This document shows, one piece after another, positions 19,978 to 32,326 of a stretch of DNA of 64,000 nucleotides. The notes beneath the pieces are model-generated. The model ran no database searches and was not told where the DNA came from. It saw nothing but the letters and a program-made list of their open reading frames with translations. Positions within the stretch are counted from its first letter, which is position 1; each line of letters opens with the position of its first letter. The position numbers and the translations under genes were made by a program. Origin of the DNA: Oikopleura dioica (lineage: Eukaryota; Chordata; Appendicularia; Copelata; Oikopleuridae); contig OU015568.1 of NCBI GenBank assembly GCA_907165135.1, positions 6,518,501 through 6,582,500 on the forward strand, read 5' to 3'.

Positions 19978-21007
19978 ATGGGTTTCTATTATCAATCTCC
20001 AAAGTGAGTCTATTTTTCACCTCCGAGAGCAAGTTTTAAGAGATACAATTCTAGCTTCAAGCAGGGCTTTTACTACGACGAAAAGCAGAAGCAGGGCTTC
20101 TACTACCAGAACGGATTCTACTACGATGGTTTTTACTATGACAACGGCAACCACGGCAAACCTGCTGATGGTTTCTACTACGACAACGGATTCTACTATG
20201 ATGGCTTTTACTACGACCAAAAGCAACAACAGCAGGGTAAGTCTTATGAAATCAAGGAAGAAAACATGATGAAATGACTAGGATTCTACTACGATGGATT
20301 CTATTACGACCAGCAGGACAAGTTCAACAAGGACAACAAGGACTACTGGTACAAGGGTGAAGGCAAGGAGCGCATGCTCGAAGCCATCAACGGCATCAGA
20401 ACCATGGTCGACCACTACGTCTTCCAGAACCAAGAAATCGTCCCTGGCAAGAAGGTAAGCCCCCTTCCTATTCTGATTCTCAACACTCCTCTCAGGCCGG
20501 TGACGCTATCAACTCCATCGTCGCCACTGAAGTTTGCCGACAAGTGATCAAGCACTTCACCAAGAACGTCAACCCCGACGAGTTCTTCGAAAACGGCGGC
20601 GACGAGGAAGGCCTTGCCGTTTTGATCGCCAACGAAGCCCAGCGAAACCTTTCTCCTGCTGTTGACTTCACCAAGGAATGGAGAGCGAAGGGATCTGAGG
20701 CTGAGGAAATCATGACTGAGGTAAAACAACATCCTCAATCTCTTCGACAATAGATTTCTAGGTCACCAAGGAGCTCGTGCCCTTCTGCGTCGTCTGGAAA
20801 TCCAAGCAGGAATTCACCTCTCCCAACGACGCTCAAGAGAACGCCCTTCAAACCCTCGTCGCCAAGCGTGCCGTCGCCGAGGCCAAGTACGCCTTCGCCA
20901 ACCAGACCGCTCCCGACATTTCCCCCAACGAGGCCGAAGCCGTTGCACAGTCCAAGAAAATCGCCGACGTCCTCGCTAAGAAGGCCATCGACGAAATTGG
21001 TGCTTAG
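19978..21007 (+). CDS. FYYD-repeat protein, tyrosine-rich, unknown function
   Basis: Exons 19978-20003, 20043-20236, 20282-20454, 20496-20720 and 20762-21007 give 287 aa. The first third holds ten FYY motifs, mostly GFYYDGFYYDNG units, separated by Gln/Lys/Asn runs. The rest is a helical-looking, Ala/Glu/Lys-rich domain (KERMLEAINGIRTMVDHYVF onward) ending VLAKKAIDEIGA. There is no signal peptide or membrane segment. Codons are strongly C-ending (GCC, AAC, GAC, CTC) compared with neighbours, and an AATAAA follows the stop by one base; both suggest high expression. Tyr-rich repeats occur in adhesive and phase-separating proteins, but no family is recognised. Confidence 0.8.
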
Positions 21008-21217
21008 AAATAAAGCCATCTTTTTTCATTCTGTTAATAAATATTTTTATTTGAAAACAAAAGTCTATGAGCAGTTACAAACATTTTTTCCCCATTTGCA
21101 AGACGACAAGGAGATTTTGTTTTTCATTTAAGAAATTTTGTCTTATAGACTTTGCTTCAAATCTTGAATTTTCATTTTCGCCGAATAATAATCTAAAAAA
21201 GCTTTCAAACAATCACT

Positions 21218-22714
21218 TCAAAAAACTTCTCGACCTTTATGGACAATGTGAAAAAACGGCAAAGCTTGAATTCTCGTGTACCATTTGTTCAATTTCTCAT
21301 TTTCTTCATATTTGAATTTTGGATGCAATTCCATCTGAATCAACAAACCGTAAACGAGAAAGTCAACCCAGGTCATATTTGCGCCGGTGAGATATTCGTT
21401 CTCGCCGAGAAGTTCGGTGAAATAGCTGTATCCCGCGATCTTTGCGTTTTCAATTGTTTCTTCTTCAACATTTTCGGGTTGGCCCATGAAGGTGGGGATG
21501 ACTAGCTGGCTGACGAAAGGCACAAGGGTTTCGTAGACGTATTTGACAATTGCATCGACTTTAATTGCTTCTGCTCCGTCAGGGTTCATGGCTAAAGGAT
21601 GAGCAAATGAACGACTAACAGATTGAGCGATTCTTACATTTCTGTTGTCCAAAATTGTCAATTAGATATTTTGAAATCTCCACTGATTCAGTAAACGTCA
21701 TGTTTCCATGAACCAGTTCGTTCTAGCTGTTTTCGGAGTGACAAACGGGTTCACAGGCAGCTGAAAAGTTAGATTTTGATTTTTTTGAGAAAATGGAGAA
21801 GAAAAAGGAAGAAAAATCGTATAGAAAAATATTGAAAATGACAGCGATTCCACCACCTTCTGAGAAAGAATTTTCAGGAGAGTTTTATAAAAAGTTCAGT
21901 TTTAAAAAGCATGAGCGTGCGCCATTATCTCAGTGGGTGCTGTCTCACGGCCACGCGTGGAAATGAGTAGCCAATCATATGCCCGGATCCATGATTTCAC
22001 TCAATCACAGACAGGCAAAAGCGTAGGCAAAATCGACCACCCTGTTAACGGGTTAACACAAAAATTCCCGGAAGAAGCTGATTTATGTTTGCTACAGCCA
22101 ATTATCTTGAATAAATGGGTCAAAAATGGCTTTTGTCAATGAATTTTTATAAAACATGTAAGAAAAAATTGGTGGTACTGTCGTACTTTTTACCTTCCAG
22201 GATCACTAACTGTAGATTCAAAATCAAAAGAGGCGATTTTCTGGAAATTAGATTTTCTGGCATATTATATTTTCTGGCAGTGCCAGAAAATCGCCTTTGC
22301 CAGAAAGTCTAACTGCCAGAAAGTCTAACTGCCAGAAAATCGCCTCTCTCGGACGGGAACAGTATGCTTCGGGTTTATTTTCAAAAACCATTCTTCCATT
22401 TGCTCTTGTTTTTCCAAGTCAATTTGGACGAATTCAATGCTGAGATTCTCGCACATTTTCGCGACCATGATCGTAGTTCTTGCAAAAGCGGATAGTCCAC
22501 TTACATACATTTTCATTTCCGCTTCTTTTTTCGTTTCTTCATTAGTAGTATCTTGCCCAGATAAGGAACTGTCGCTTGACTGCGATGCTGCTTCATTTTT
22601 TAATTGAGAATTTTCAAAATTTTTTTCTTGTTCTGAATCTTTTTCCAAGTCTTTATTCTCTGGCGCGTCAAGTTTGGCTACGTCACTTGTCGACTTTGAA
22701 TTATTGCACCCCAT
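21218..22714 (-). CDS. Theta-like glutathione S-transferase, single module, MGCN N-terminus
   Basis: Exons (minus strand) 22714-about 22352, 21722-21638 and 21591-21218 give 273-274 aa. It starts MGCNNSKS, fitting the N-myristoylation pattern (Gly2, Ser6) with a palmitoylatable Cys3. A long Glu/Ser/Lys-rich linker follows, then a thioredoxin-fold GST N-domain (YVSGLSAFARTTIMVAK, NPKHTVPV, ESVEISKYLIDNFG) and the helical C-domain (TWVDFLVYGLLIQMELHP). It is a paralogue of the upstream tandem-GST gene, and parallels only its first half. Intron 1 is swollen to about 630 nt by two elements; its donor is unclear, possibly GA. The two C-terminal exons of the paralogue's first module are fused here. 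Confidence 0.82.
21951..22056. repeat. Partial copy of the TTAACCCGTTAACAG element
   Basis: About 105 bases match, in inverse orientation, the element at 11421-11560 (shared AGGGTGGTCGAT, CCTACGCTTTTGC, ATTGGCTACTC and CCACGCGTG). Only the CTGTTAACGGGTTAA end is retained. It lies in intron 1 of the single-module GST gene. Confidence 0.7.
22229..22347. repeat. 119-bp inverted-repeat element with internal TTTTCTGGCA units
   Basis: The ends AGAGGCGATTTTCTGG and CCAGAAAATCGCCTCT are exact inverses. Inside are tandem TTTTCTGGCA / GCCAGAAAGTCTAACT units in both orientations. Its right edge touches the 3' end of exon 1 of the single-module GST gene, so the element may supply or disturb that splice donor. 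Confidence 0.65.
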
Positions 22715-22943
22715 TTAAAAAATCTCTGTCCTCATTAAAACGTATTTACATACGTTTCCGCGTGGCTAACGAAAGCACTAACTTGTCGGTTGCCAGGGAC
22801 GATGGATTTTGGATTGTGTTTTGTTTATTTTTTCGGAAGTACAGTTCTCGGAAAATATTGTGCCTAGGCTATTTACAGTGCGTAAACATAACAGTTTCAG
22901 TTTTAGTAACATATAAAAATATAATTCTAAAAATTTACAATTT

Positions 22944-24642
22944 CTATTCTTCTGGCGCGGCTTCTTCTGAAGCTGCTTCGGCTTCTTTCTTTTCCTTCAT
23001 CATTTGTGCAACCTGAAATTGAAATTGAAAGATACAGATGATTATTTCTAAGATACCTTCGCCATCGTTTCCTTGAACTCGCCAACTTTCTTTGCAACAT
23101 GTTCGATAGCCATCATTCTGTGGATGAATTCTCGGAGAACAGCGAGATCCTCATCGGGATTCTCATGATCGTGCGCGGGATCGATGACAGTTTGGATCAA
23201 GTTGTTGAAGATGAAGAAATCCGCGATGCAGGGTTTCTCGCCACCAAAGAATTGCTTCTCGCCGAGTTTTTCTTGCGCCTCGAGTTTGGCGGCCTTGACG
23301 AATTCTCGGTTCTCATCCGGGATTGGAATACCTCGCATTAGTGGACCCTAAATTGTTATGTTCGGAGCTCGTTAAAATTTGCGATATTGAACTTACCACA
23401 ATCTTGATAGCAGCTTGGAAGCATTTTTCTTCGTCAAATTGAAGCAGTTCGTTGATTTCTTCCTGCTTTTCAATCGCATACAAGGAATGGTCGGGGCAGA
23501 ATGTCTCGACCAAATATTTGGCGATATCTCGAGACTGACCAATGCATTTTTCACCGTGTTTCATTCCTGGGACAGTTCCATTGGGATTGATCTTGAGGTA
23601 CTCTTCTGCTTTGTGTTCTTGTTTCATGAAATCCAGAACCTGAAATGTGTTAAATTTAAAAATAATGACAATAGTCAACCTGAGTATCGTAGTCGATAGC
23701 AAGCTCATCAGCAGTACAAAGAACGGCTCTAGCGAGAGGAGAAGCAATGTTGATGTAAAGAGTCGGCTTTTCGGCCTTGGTGAAGTTGCTCTTGACAGCA
23801 AAGAACGCTGAAATTCCGGTGAAAAAGGTCAACTGCAATTTGATTTACCTTTGTGGACAGTTGAAAAGAATGGAAGAGCAAAGATTCGCTTGGCCCAGAG
23901 TTTGAGCTTGTCGTGTTCGCCCTGAGAAATTACCTTTAGATGGGCTTTGTTGTTGTTATCTTTACCTTGCGGATGAGTGGGTGAACATCCATTTGCATCA
24001 ACAAGCTGAAAACGAGGAAATCGGCCCAAGTTGGCTTCTCAGTTCCAAAGAGGAAGTCGTTATCTCCGAGAATATTGTTGAAGTACTCGTATCCATGAAC
24101 CTTGGCAGCTTCAAGATCTTCTTCAGGAACATCCTCTGGTTTTCCGTGGACCAAAACGGGGAGAACAATTTTTTTCCCGATAGGACCAAGAGTTTCGTAG
24201 GCATATGCAACAACTTCTTTGATTTTCTCGGCTTGTTCGCCGGAAGGGTTCATTTCTTGGAAAGCATTAGGAGAAAATATGGGAGGAAGAGCGTACCTTT
24301 GTGCTTGCCGTAGTTGTCGATGAGATATTTGGAGATATCAACAGTCTCAGTGAGCACAGTATCTCCATCAACAAGCACGGGGACGGTGTGATTCGGGTTG
24401 ATTTTTAGGTACCAGTCTTCGTTCTGTTCACCCTTCATCAAGTCGATTTCGTGGTAATTGACCTCGACATCGCAAGTCTTCGCGACCATTATGGCAGTTC
24501 TCGCGAAAGGAGACAACTGGTTGACGTACAAAGTCACCGATTTCGAAGCCGAAACGACTGTTCCATTTTCTCCCTGGACAGCCTTCACTTCAGTTGTCGA
24601 AGCGACGGCAGCGTTGGCGGATTTCGAAGAGTTACAGCCCAT
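22944..24642 (-). CDS. Tandem-GST fusion protein (two GST modules), MGCN N-terminus
   Basis: Seven exons on the minus strand (24642-24297, 24255-23966, 23921-23849, 23807-23680, 23639-23397, 23347-23057, 23012-22944) keep one frame for 479 aa. MGCNSSKS at the start fits N-myristoylation plus Cys3 acylation. Module 1 (about residues 34-245) has YVNQLSPFARTAIMVAKTCD, INPNHTVPVLVDGDTVLTE and KPTWADFLVFSLLMQMDVHP. Module 2 (about 250-455) has YINIASPLARAVLCTADELA, KINPNGTVPGMKHGE and KPCIADFFIFNNLIQ. Theta-class GSTs conjugate glutathione to electrophiles. The two modules are joined by a normal 41-nt GT-AG intron (23808-23848). An acidic tail (AASEEAAPEE) ends the protein. Catalysis by either module is not proven. 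Confidence 0.85.
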
Positions 24643-25452
24643 GTTGATATTCTATTCTTGATTCTCTCTGGTAAATGATTCTGTTGGTCAAGCGTAGACT
24701 CTTTTGAATCGAAATGGCGCTGTTCAAAGCTCAATGTTTGAGAATGCCCAGGGCTTCAATGTTTCTTCTGGAAGTTTCTACTAATAGCTGTTGCTAAGGG
24801 ATTTTATGACCAACTACTGGAAGATATGAAACTGTCTGTGGATCAAGCAGTAAATTGAAACATTTCATGTTAACATTGAGGCGACCATGATTCATTTAAG
24901 ATTCTAACATGCAGAAAATTATTGAAATTCTTCATCTTATTTTATGAACTCATAGATTTGACCCGGAAGATACAATTTCAATAATTTTAATCACTAAATA
25001 TTCAATTTTAATCCTGCATAAGGGATAGTCTATGAAGCAGACTACCCTGTTCCAATAGCCGCTTATCGGAAGTCGTGCGTTCCGGCATATCCGTAACCAT
25101 CAGCAACGTAAACAACGGACAATATCAAACGCAAATAGTTGGTGTTCCTTGACCCCGATTCTCGAATCTAGCCGATTGTCGTCGAATTCACGGGCTATTG
25201 GAAAACAATCAGACAATGTATTTTAACAACGGTTGCTGAGTGTACTGTAGTTTCGTCGTTAATGACGTTACGCGTCGTTAAATTGTAACTATTCTACTTC
25301 AAATAAAACGATGGAATTGTCGGAGAAACCCTTGAAATCAACGAGGAGTTTTTGGGTTGATGATGTCATCAGTGAGATTGAATCTTGAACTTGATTCTTG
25401 ATGATCGTTTTTTAAATAAATATAAGCTCAAGAGAGGCCAGATTAGATTAAA
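24643..25452. other. Intergenic, no gene seen
   Basis: 810 bases between divergently transcribed genes (tandem GST on minus, kelch on plus), so it should hold both promoters. A GC-richer patch at 25030-25200 stands out but matches no RNA gene I recognise. Confidence 0.4.
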
Positions 25453-26557
25453 ATGCTTCTTTTTCAACTTATTTCGATCGCATCCGCTAGAAAAGCGTTG
25501 ATTATTGGCGGGTCGGGAGAATTTACGTCGAATCTAGATGTCATCCTCAATAATGGAACGATTGAGCTATCCGATAGAGAAGCAATGAGCGAACTTGGAG
25601 GAGGAACAGCCAAGTCTTATCAATGGTAAGAGAGGTTTTCTGCTGAAGAAGGTATTTTGAGGCATTGTTCCGTTCTTTTCCGTGGAGAGCCCTACATTAT
25701 CGGCGGTTTCCCAACTGCCTACTACGAGCAAGTCATCAAGTACAACGGATTCTACTGGATTCAAGTCGAACGATTACCAGAGCCGATTTTCGGCCAAATC
25801 TGCAGTGTCTTTGACGATCGGATTTGGGTTTGCGCAGGAAAGCACATTCTCGGTAAATCTTGAGCTTGAAATTGAAAGTTTGATTGATTTTAATCAAGGT
25901 CATTCGAATCGCAAATGCTTCCTTTTTGATGGAGAACACTGGAGTTCGATGAATTCCTATCAAGCGAGATCGCTAAGACCAGCTGGTGCAGTTTTACAAG
26001 ACGGATTTTATCTTATCGGTGGTGCTCACGAATCAGGAAACAGCTTTTCTTTCTTCGCACTAATTTAGGAGGTTTTCTCGAAAAGCTGAACAAGACCAAA
26101 CGACGCCTCTGAGAACAGTCGAGAAATGCACCCTTACTGGTTGTGTTCAGTCCTCTCTTTATCCCAAACCAAACAATATGGCCTCTGCAGTTTCTGTCAA
26201 CGGAACCATCTTCGTTTTCGGCGGCTACGATGGAGAGGACCTTCTACGAGAAATCTACAGTTTCGGAAGCTTCAGCGCAGGTATTCAATTTACCCGTAAG
26301 ATCATCATTACTGGCATTTTACAGCCTGGCGTCACGTGGGAAACCTCAACCGTCAACGAGCAGGACATCTGGTCCTTGCACTCGGAAAGTCGAACTTTCC
26401 GATCTTTTTGATTTTCGGCGGAAAGAATAAAAATGGAGAACCAAAGTGCGAAATTTTCAACCCACTTGTTTCACGAAGATCTCAAGAATTTTCGATTCCA
26501 GAGCTGGATGGAAGGAGAATTGGCGCTTCTACTGTTGTTCTTGAATCTTATCCTTGA
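25453..26557 (+). CDS. Secreted kelch-repeat protein
   Basis: Exons 25453-25625, 25662-25852, 25899-about 26043, about 26069-26280 and 26325-26557; about 310 aa. A short signal peptide (MLLFQLISIASA) precedes repeated kelch signatures: HCSVLFRGEPYIIGGFP, GAVLQDGFYLIGGAHE, ASAVSVNGTIFVFGGYDGED and a final RAGHLVLALGKSNFP followed by LIFGGKN. Kelch blades form a beta-propeller used for protein binding; an extracellular version without BTB/BACK domains fits secreted kelch proteins. The third intron has no good canonical site in phase, so the 26040-26070 junction is uncertain. Confidence 0.75.
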
Positions 26558-26807
26558 AATTTCATTTCTCGAAATAAAGTGACTTTCATCAGTAAAAATT
26601 TTCTATCTCACCGAAAATCAGAACCGCGGTACTTTTCTTGTAAATTATCGAGTTTTCTCGCGGTTTCCACTATTTTCCCGTCCCCCAATTTTCAAGTTTT
26701 TATTGGTCGAGCGCGCCAATAGTGAAACCGCGCTCCATTCATTCCGATTATCTGTCCCCTCCGCTCCTTTTGTTCCAAAAACTAAAATCTTCAAAATTCT
26801 AGAGTAG

Positions 26808-28847
<2,040 letters not shown>

Positions 28848-29120
28848 ACTATTTTATTTCATGCTCTTGCCAGCTCTCAAACTTGCAGCTTTACACACAG
28901 TTACGAACTAGCGAAAAAATCCATTTCTTCTTCATCTCCCCAGAATAACAACGTGGCAATATTTTAGTTGTACATAATTCCTTCGTTTCAGCTTTTTCTG
29001 AATATTTCATAGAATATTTCTTTCTGTTCCGAACATCGTCGTTCTTCAGTCCGAGTTTAAACTCTTCAAAACTGTAACTGTGTGTTTAATTTCAAAACTA
29101 AAGCGGGCTTTTTAGAGAAG

Positions 29121-29900
29121 ATGGTTCACTGGGTAGGTTTGGAATCGAATCCAGATGTCTTTTCGGATTACATTCACAAACTAGGAGTTGGTCCTCAATG
29201 GGTAAGTCTGCAACCCTGAGTTCTACAGGTTACTAAAGTGATCGTAGATGTTCACAGACGTCTTCGGATTCGACCCAGAACTGCTCATCATGATTCCCCA
29301 GCCCTGCAAGGCCTTCATCTTTCTCTACACAATCACTGAAAAAGCTGAGGAGCTCCGAAAATCACAAGAAGAATCGATGAAGGATCAACCTCGCCCAACA
29401 GAGCCATTCTGGATCAAACAAACGATCGGAAACGCATGTGGCACAATTGCTATCATCCACGCTCTTGGCAACTTGACCAAGTCGGGTGAAATCAGCCTGA
29501 GCGATGGAATCTTCAAAAAGTACTTGGAAGACATTAAAGATCTCAGCCCAGAAGAAGCAGGAGAGAAGTTGGAGTCGTCGGAAGATTTCGCCAACTGCCA
29601 TGCGGCGATTTCAACCTCTTCTGGAAATCAGACTTCCGCGCCGACGGCCGAGGAAAAGTTGCAGGATCATTTTATCGCCCTTGTCGAGGTCAATGGAACT
29701 CTCTATGAGGTAAGGAGGACCAAAAATGGTCGAAAAACGACGCTATCTTTTAGTTCGATGGTCGTAAGAATCGTGCAATCTCCCACGGCCCGACTTCTAG
29801 CGACACCTTCACAGCTGACGCTGCCGCCGTTTGCCAAAAGTTCATCTCACAAGATCCAACTGGAAAAAATTTCGCTGCCATGGCCCTTTGCAAGGATTAA
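29121..29900 (+). CDS. UCHL3: Ubiquitin carboxyl-terminal hydrolase, UCHL3 type
   Basis: Exons 29121-29201, 29248-29709 and 29754-29900 give 229 aa, the length of human UCHL3 (230). Catalytic residues are visible: the Gln in IKQTIGNACGTI, Cys in NACGTI, His in DHFIALVEVNG and Asp in FDGRKN. It removes small adducts from the C-terminus of ubiquitin and NEDD8 in the cytoplasm. A splice-acceptor-like TTTTTAG lies just before the start (AGAAG ATG), as expected for a trans-spliced mRNA. It lies 273 bases after SRP54 on the same strand. Confidence 0.95.
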
Positions 29901-30124
29901 AAATGAAAGAAAGAAACACTACTTATACTTCACTTCACTTATTTTCCTCACTTTGTCCTGCTCTTGCATGTTGATCCTCTTCGTGCATTATTGATAGAAG
30001 AAAAAAATGTGTTCAATGATTCTAGAGTTCAATTTGTTTGTTTTTCTGTGTGAATCACCGCTCAGTTTAGTTTGAACCTTCCTAATCGAAACATCGATTT
30101 AGATAAAAAAAAAAGAAAGAAAAG

Positions 30125-30588
30125 ATGGATGATCTTAACGAAAACGCCGAGCAGGGATTTGTCATCGACGAAGTCAACTCAGTTATCAAGGTATGAACTA
30201 GCGCTAGAACTGCTTTGAGCGTTCTTTTAGGAATCAATCGAAAACGTCGTCGGCTCATCACAATACGAAAGCGTCAAAATCGACATGTGGATGAACTCAA
30301 TCATTGAGCAGTGCATCGAAAACTTAACTAAACTCGACAAGCCTTATAAAGTAAGATATTACGGTAAATGCTCTCCTAGTCAATTTTCAGTATGTTGCTA
30401 CTGCTGTCATCATGCAAAAGACCGGAGCCGGCCTTCAAACTTCTTCATCATGCTACTGGGACAGTACAACTGACGGTAATTCGTTACAATTAGCTCTTCT
30501 TGACATCTTCTTTCTAGGATCCTGCACCGTGCGATGGGAGAACAAGACAATGTACTGTATCGTCTCAGTCTTTGGACTCAAGATTTAA
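30125..30588 (+). CDS. DYNLT1/3: Tctex-type dynein light chain
   Basis: Exons 30125-30190, 30231-30350, 30391-30475 and 30518-30588 give 113 aa, the exact size of mammalian Tctex1. Family residues include [57 protein letters not shown] and the final [11 protein letters not shown]. It is a homodimeric cargo and intermediate-chain binding subunit of cytoplasmic dynein. The next gene, RFC4, starts 125 bases downstream. Confidence 0.93.
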
Positions 30589-30713
30589 AGAACGACTCCC
30601 CAAATCAATGATCACTTGACTGTAGTTTTATATAATATATATCTATATTTTTATTACCCACTGTGTCTGTATTGATTGCTTTCTTACAGTAGCTGACTGT
30701 TTGCAGTAGTAGA

Positions 30714-32031
30714 ATGCATGCGTTTTTGAAAGGAGGTAGCGGAGTGACAGGTTCTACCGGTGGGGAGAAGAAAAAAGCACCTCCTCGGTGAGTTTTTTTT
30801 TGGAATCAAGGAAGAGAACGAGAGATTTAAGGGTCCTCCCTTGGATTGAAAAGTACCGGCCTAAGGGAGTCAACGACGTATGCGCGCAAGAAGAAGTCGT
30901 TGCGATGCTCAAAGCCGTCCTCATCGAGGGCAAAGAGCTGCCAAATATGCTTTTCTATGGCCCTCCGGGAACGGGAAAGACGAGTACAATTCTGGCGATG
31001 GCGAGAGACATGTTTGGAAATTTGATGAAAGAGCGTGTTTGTGAGTTGAACGCTTCCGATGAAAGAGGAATCGCAGTCGTGCGCGAGAAGGTTAAAAATT
31101 TCGCCATGACGACGGCGAACTCGCAGCGAGCTGATGGAAAGAAATGCCCGAACTTCAAGTTGATCATCTTAGACGAGGCGGATTCAATGACCAAAAGCGC
31201 CCAGGTACGTAAATACGGAACTCGATGCCGTTTTTGAATAGCGCGTTGAAATAACTTACCATCAAAAAGTCATCAAACGGAAACTTTTCAGGAAGCGCTG
31301 AGGCGAACAATGGAAGTCTATTCAAAGGGGACCCGTTTTTGTCTTCTTTGCAACTATGTGTCCAGAATCATCGACCCCGTATGTATCATGTGACCCACAT
31401 CAAGCCCTTTGAATATTTAATGGCTTCAGATTACCTCGAGAACTGCGAAATTCCGCTTCCGACTTTTGCCAAAAGAAATTCAATACAATCAAATTCGACA
31501 TATCAAGGAAGTCGAAAACGTTAACATTTCTGAAAACGCCGTGGAAGAGCTCATTTCAGGTTTCTTTCCTAAATATATCGAGCGATTAAAATCGATTCTA
31601 GTGGCTGCGGGAGACATGAGACGAGCTGTAAACTTTCTCCAATCGCTTCATCGTCTCCATGCGGAGGAAATTACGCCTGATGACGTTCGAGATGTGGCAA
31701 TTCTCTGTCCTGATGGAAAGATTAGTGAAGTGGTCAACTCAGCGCGGAGCAAGTCGTACGACAACTTGGTCAGCAAAGTTAAGGGGCTTCTCCAGGTTCT
31801 CTATTTCTTCCCCTTCGTCTTTTTCAACCCTTTTAGGACGGCTACCCAGCTTGCCAGTTCATGGAACAGCTCATGGACGCGATTATTGCCGATGAAGGGA
31901 TCGAAGACGGCCAGAAAGTCAACATCATCAACCAAATCGGAAAGGCGGATCATGCGCTGACCGATGGCTCGGATGAAAATGTTCAAATGATGGCGATTGT
32001 ATCGGTCCTTCAGCGTGAACTCAGCCGATAG
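30714..32031 (+). CDS. RFC4: Replication factor C subunit 4
   Basis: Exons 30714-30787, 30832-31204, 31292-31378, 31430-31559, 31602-31795 and 31837-32031 give 350 aa. It starts [10 protein letters not shown] (human RFC4 starts MQAFLKG). Walker A is [11 protein letters not shown], Walker B ILDEADSM, sensor 1 [12 protein letters not shown], and the SRC-type motif reads ITSRTAKF, with the Arg kept but Cys replaced by Thr. RFC loads PCNA onto primer-template DNA. The collar domain follows to the C-terminus. Intron 1 contains the motif GGAATCAAGGAAGAGAA, seen in a few other introns. Confidence 0.94.
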
Positions 32032-32326
32032 AAAAAAGAGAAAGAACCATTTTTCCATTTTAGCTCAATTATCTTTAGATTCACTGCCTTTAAAAATCCA
32101 CTCACAATATAAATACATGTTTTACTGAAAAATTCTTGAGTTGACCTTTCGTTTTAAAAGTTGAAGGAAAATTTCGTGAATGTACAACTCTCTATCAGTA
32201 TCTATGGCAACGCGCGGCGAAAGAAATGTTTATCCATTTGCACCAAACAACTCCATTTCAATTCAGAGAAGAAAAGTGTGAGAGAGACAGACAATCGGAA
32301 GTGCCAGCTGTGAGCGTTGAAAAAAA

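Noticed and set aside
20250-20265. Motif AATCAAGGAAGA in several introns (20251, 30803, 42144, near 36140) as an introner or RNA signal
   Set aside because: The match is short, also occurs in coding sequence (41385), and its position relative to splice sites varies. It could be chance or a loose branch-site context.
25030-25200. GC-richer patch as a possible structural RNA gene
   Set aside because: No tRNA box A/B pair, cloverleaf, snRNA Sm site or spliced-leader motif could be identified.
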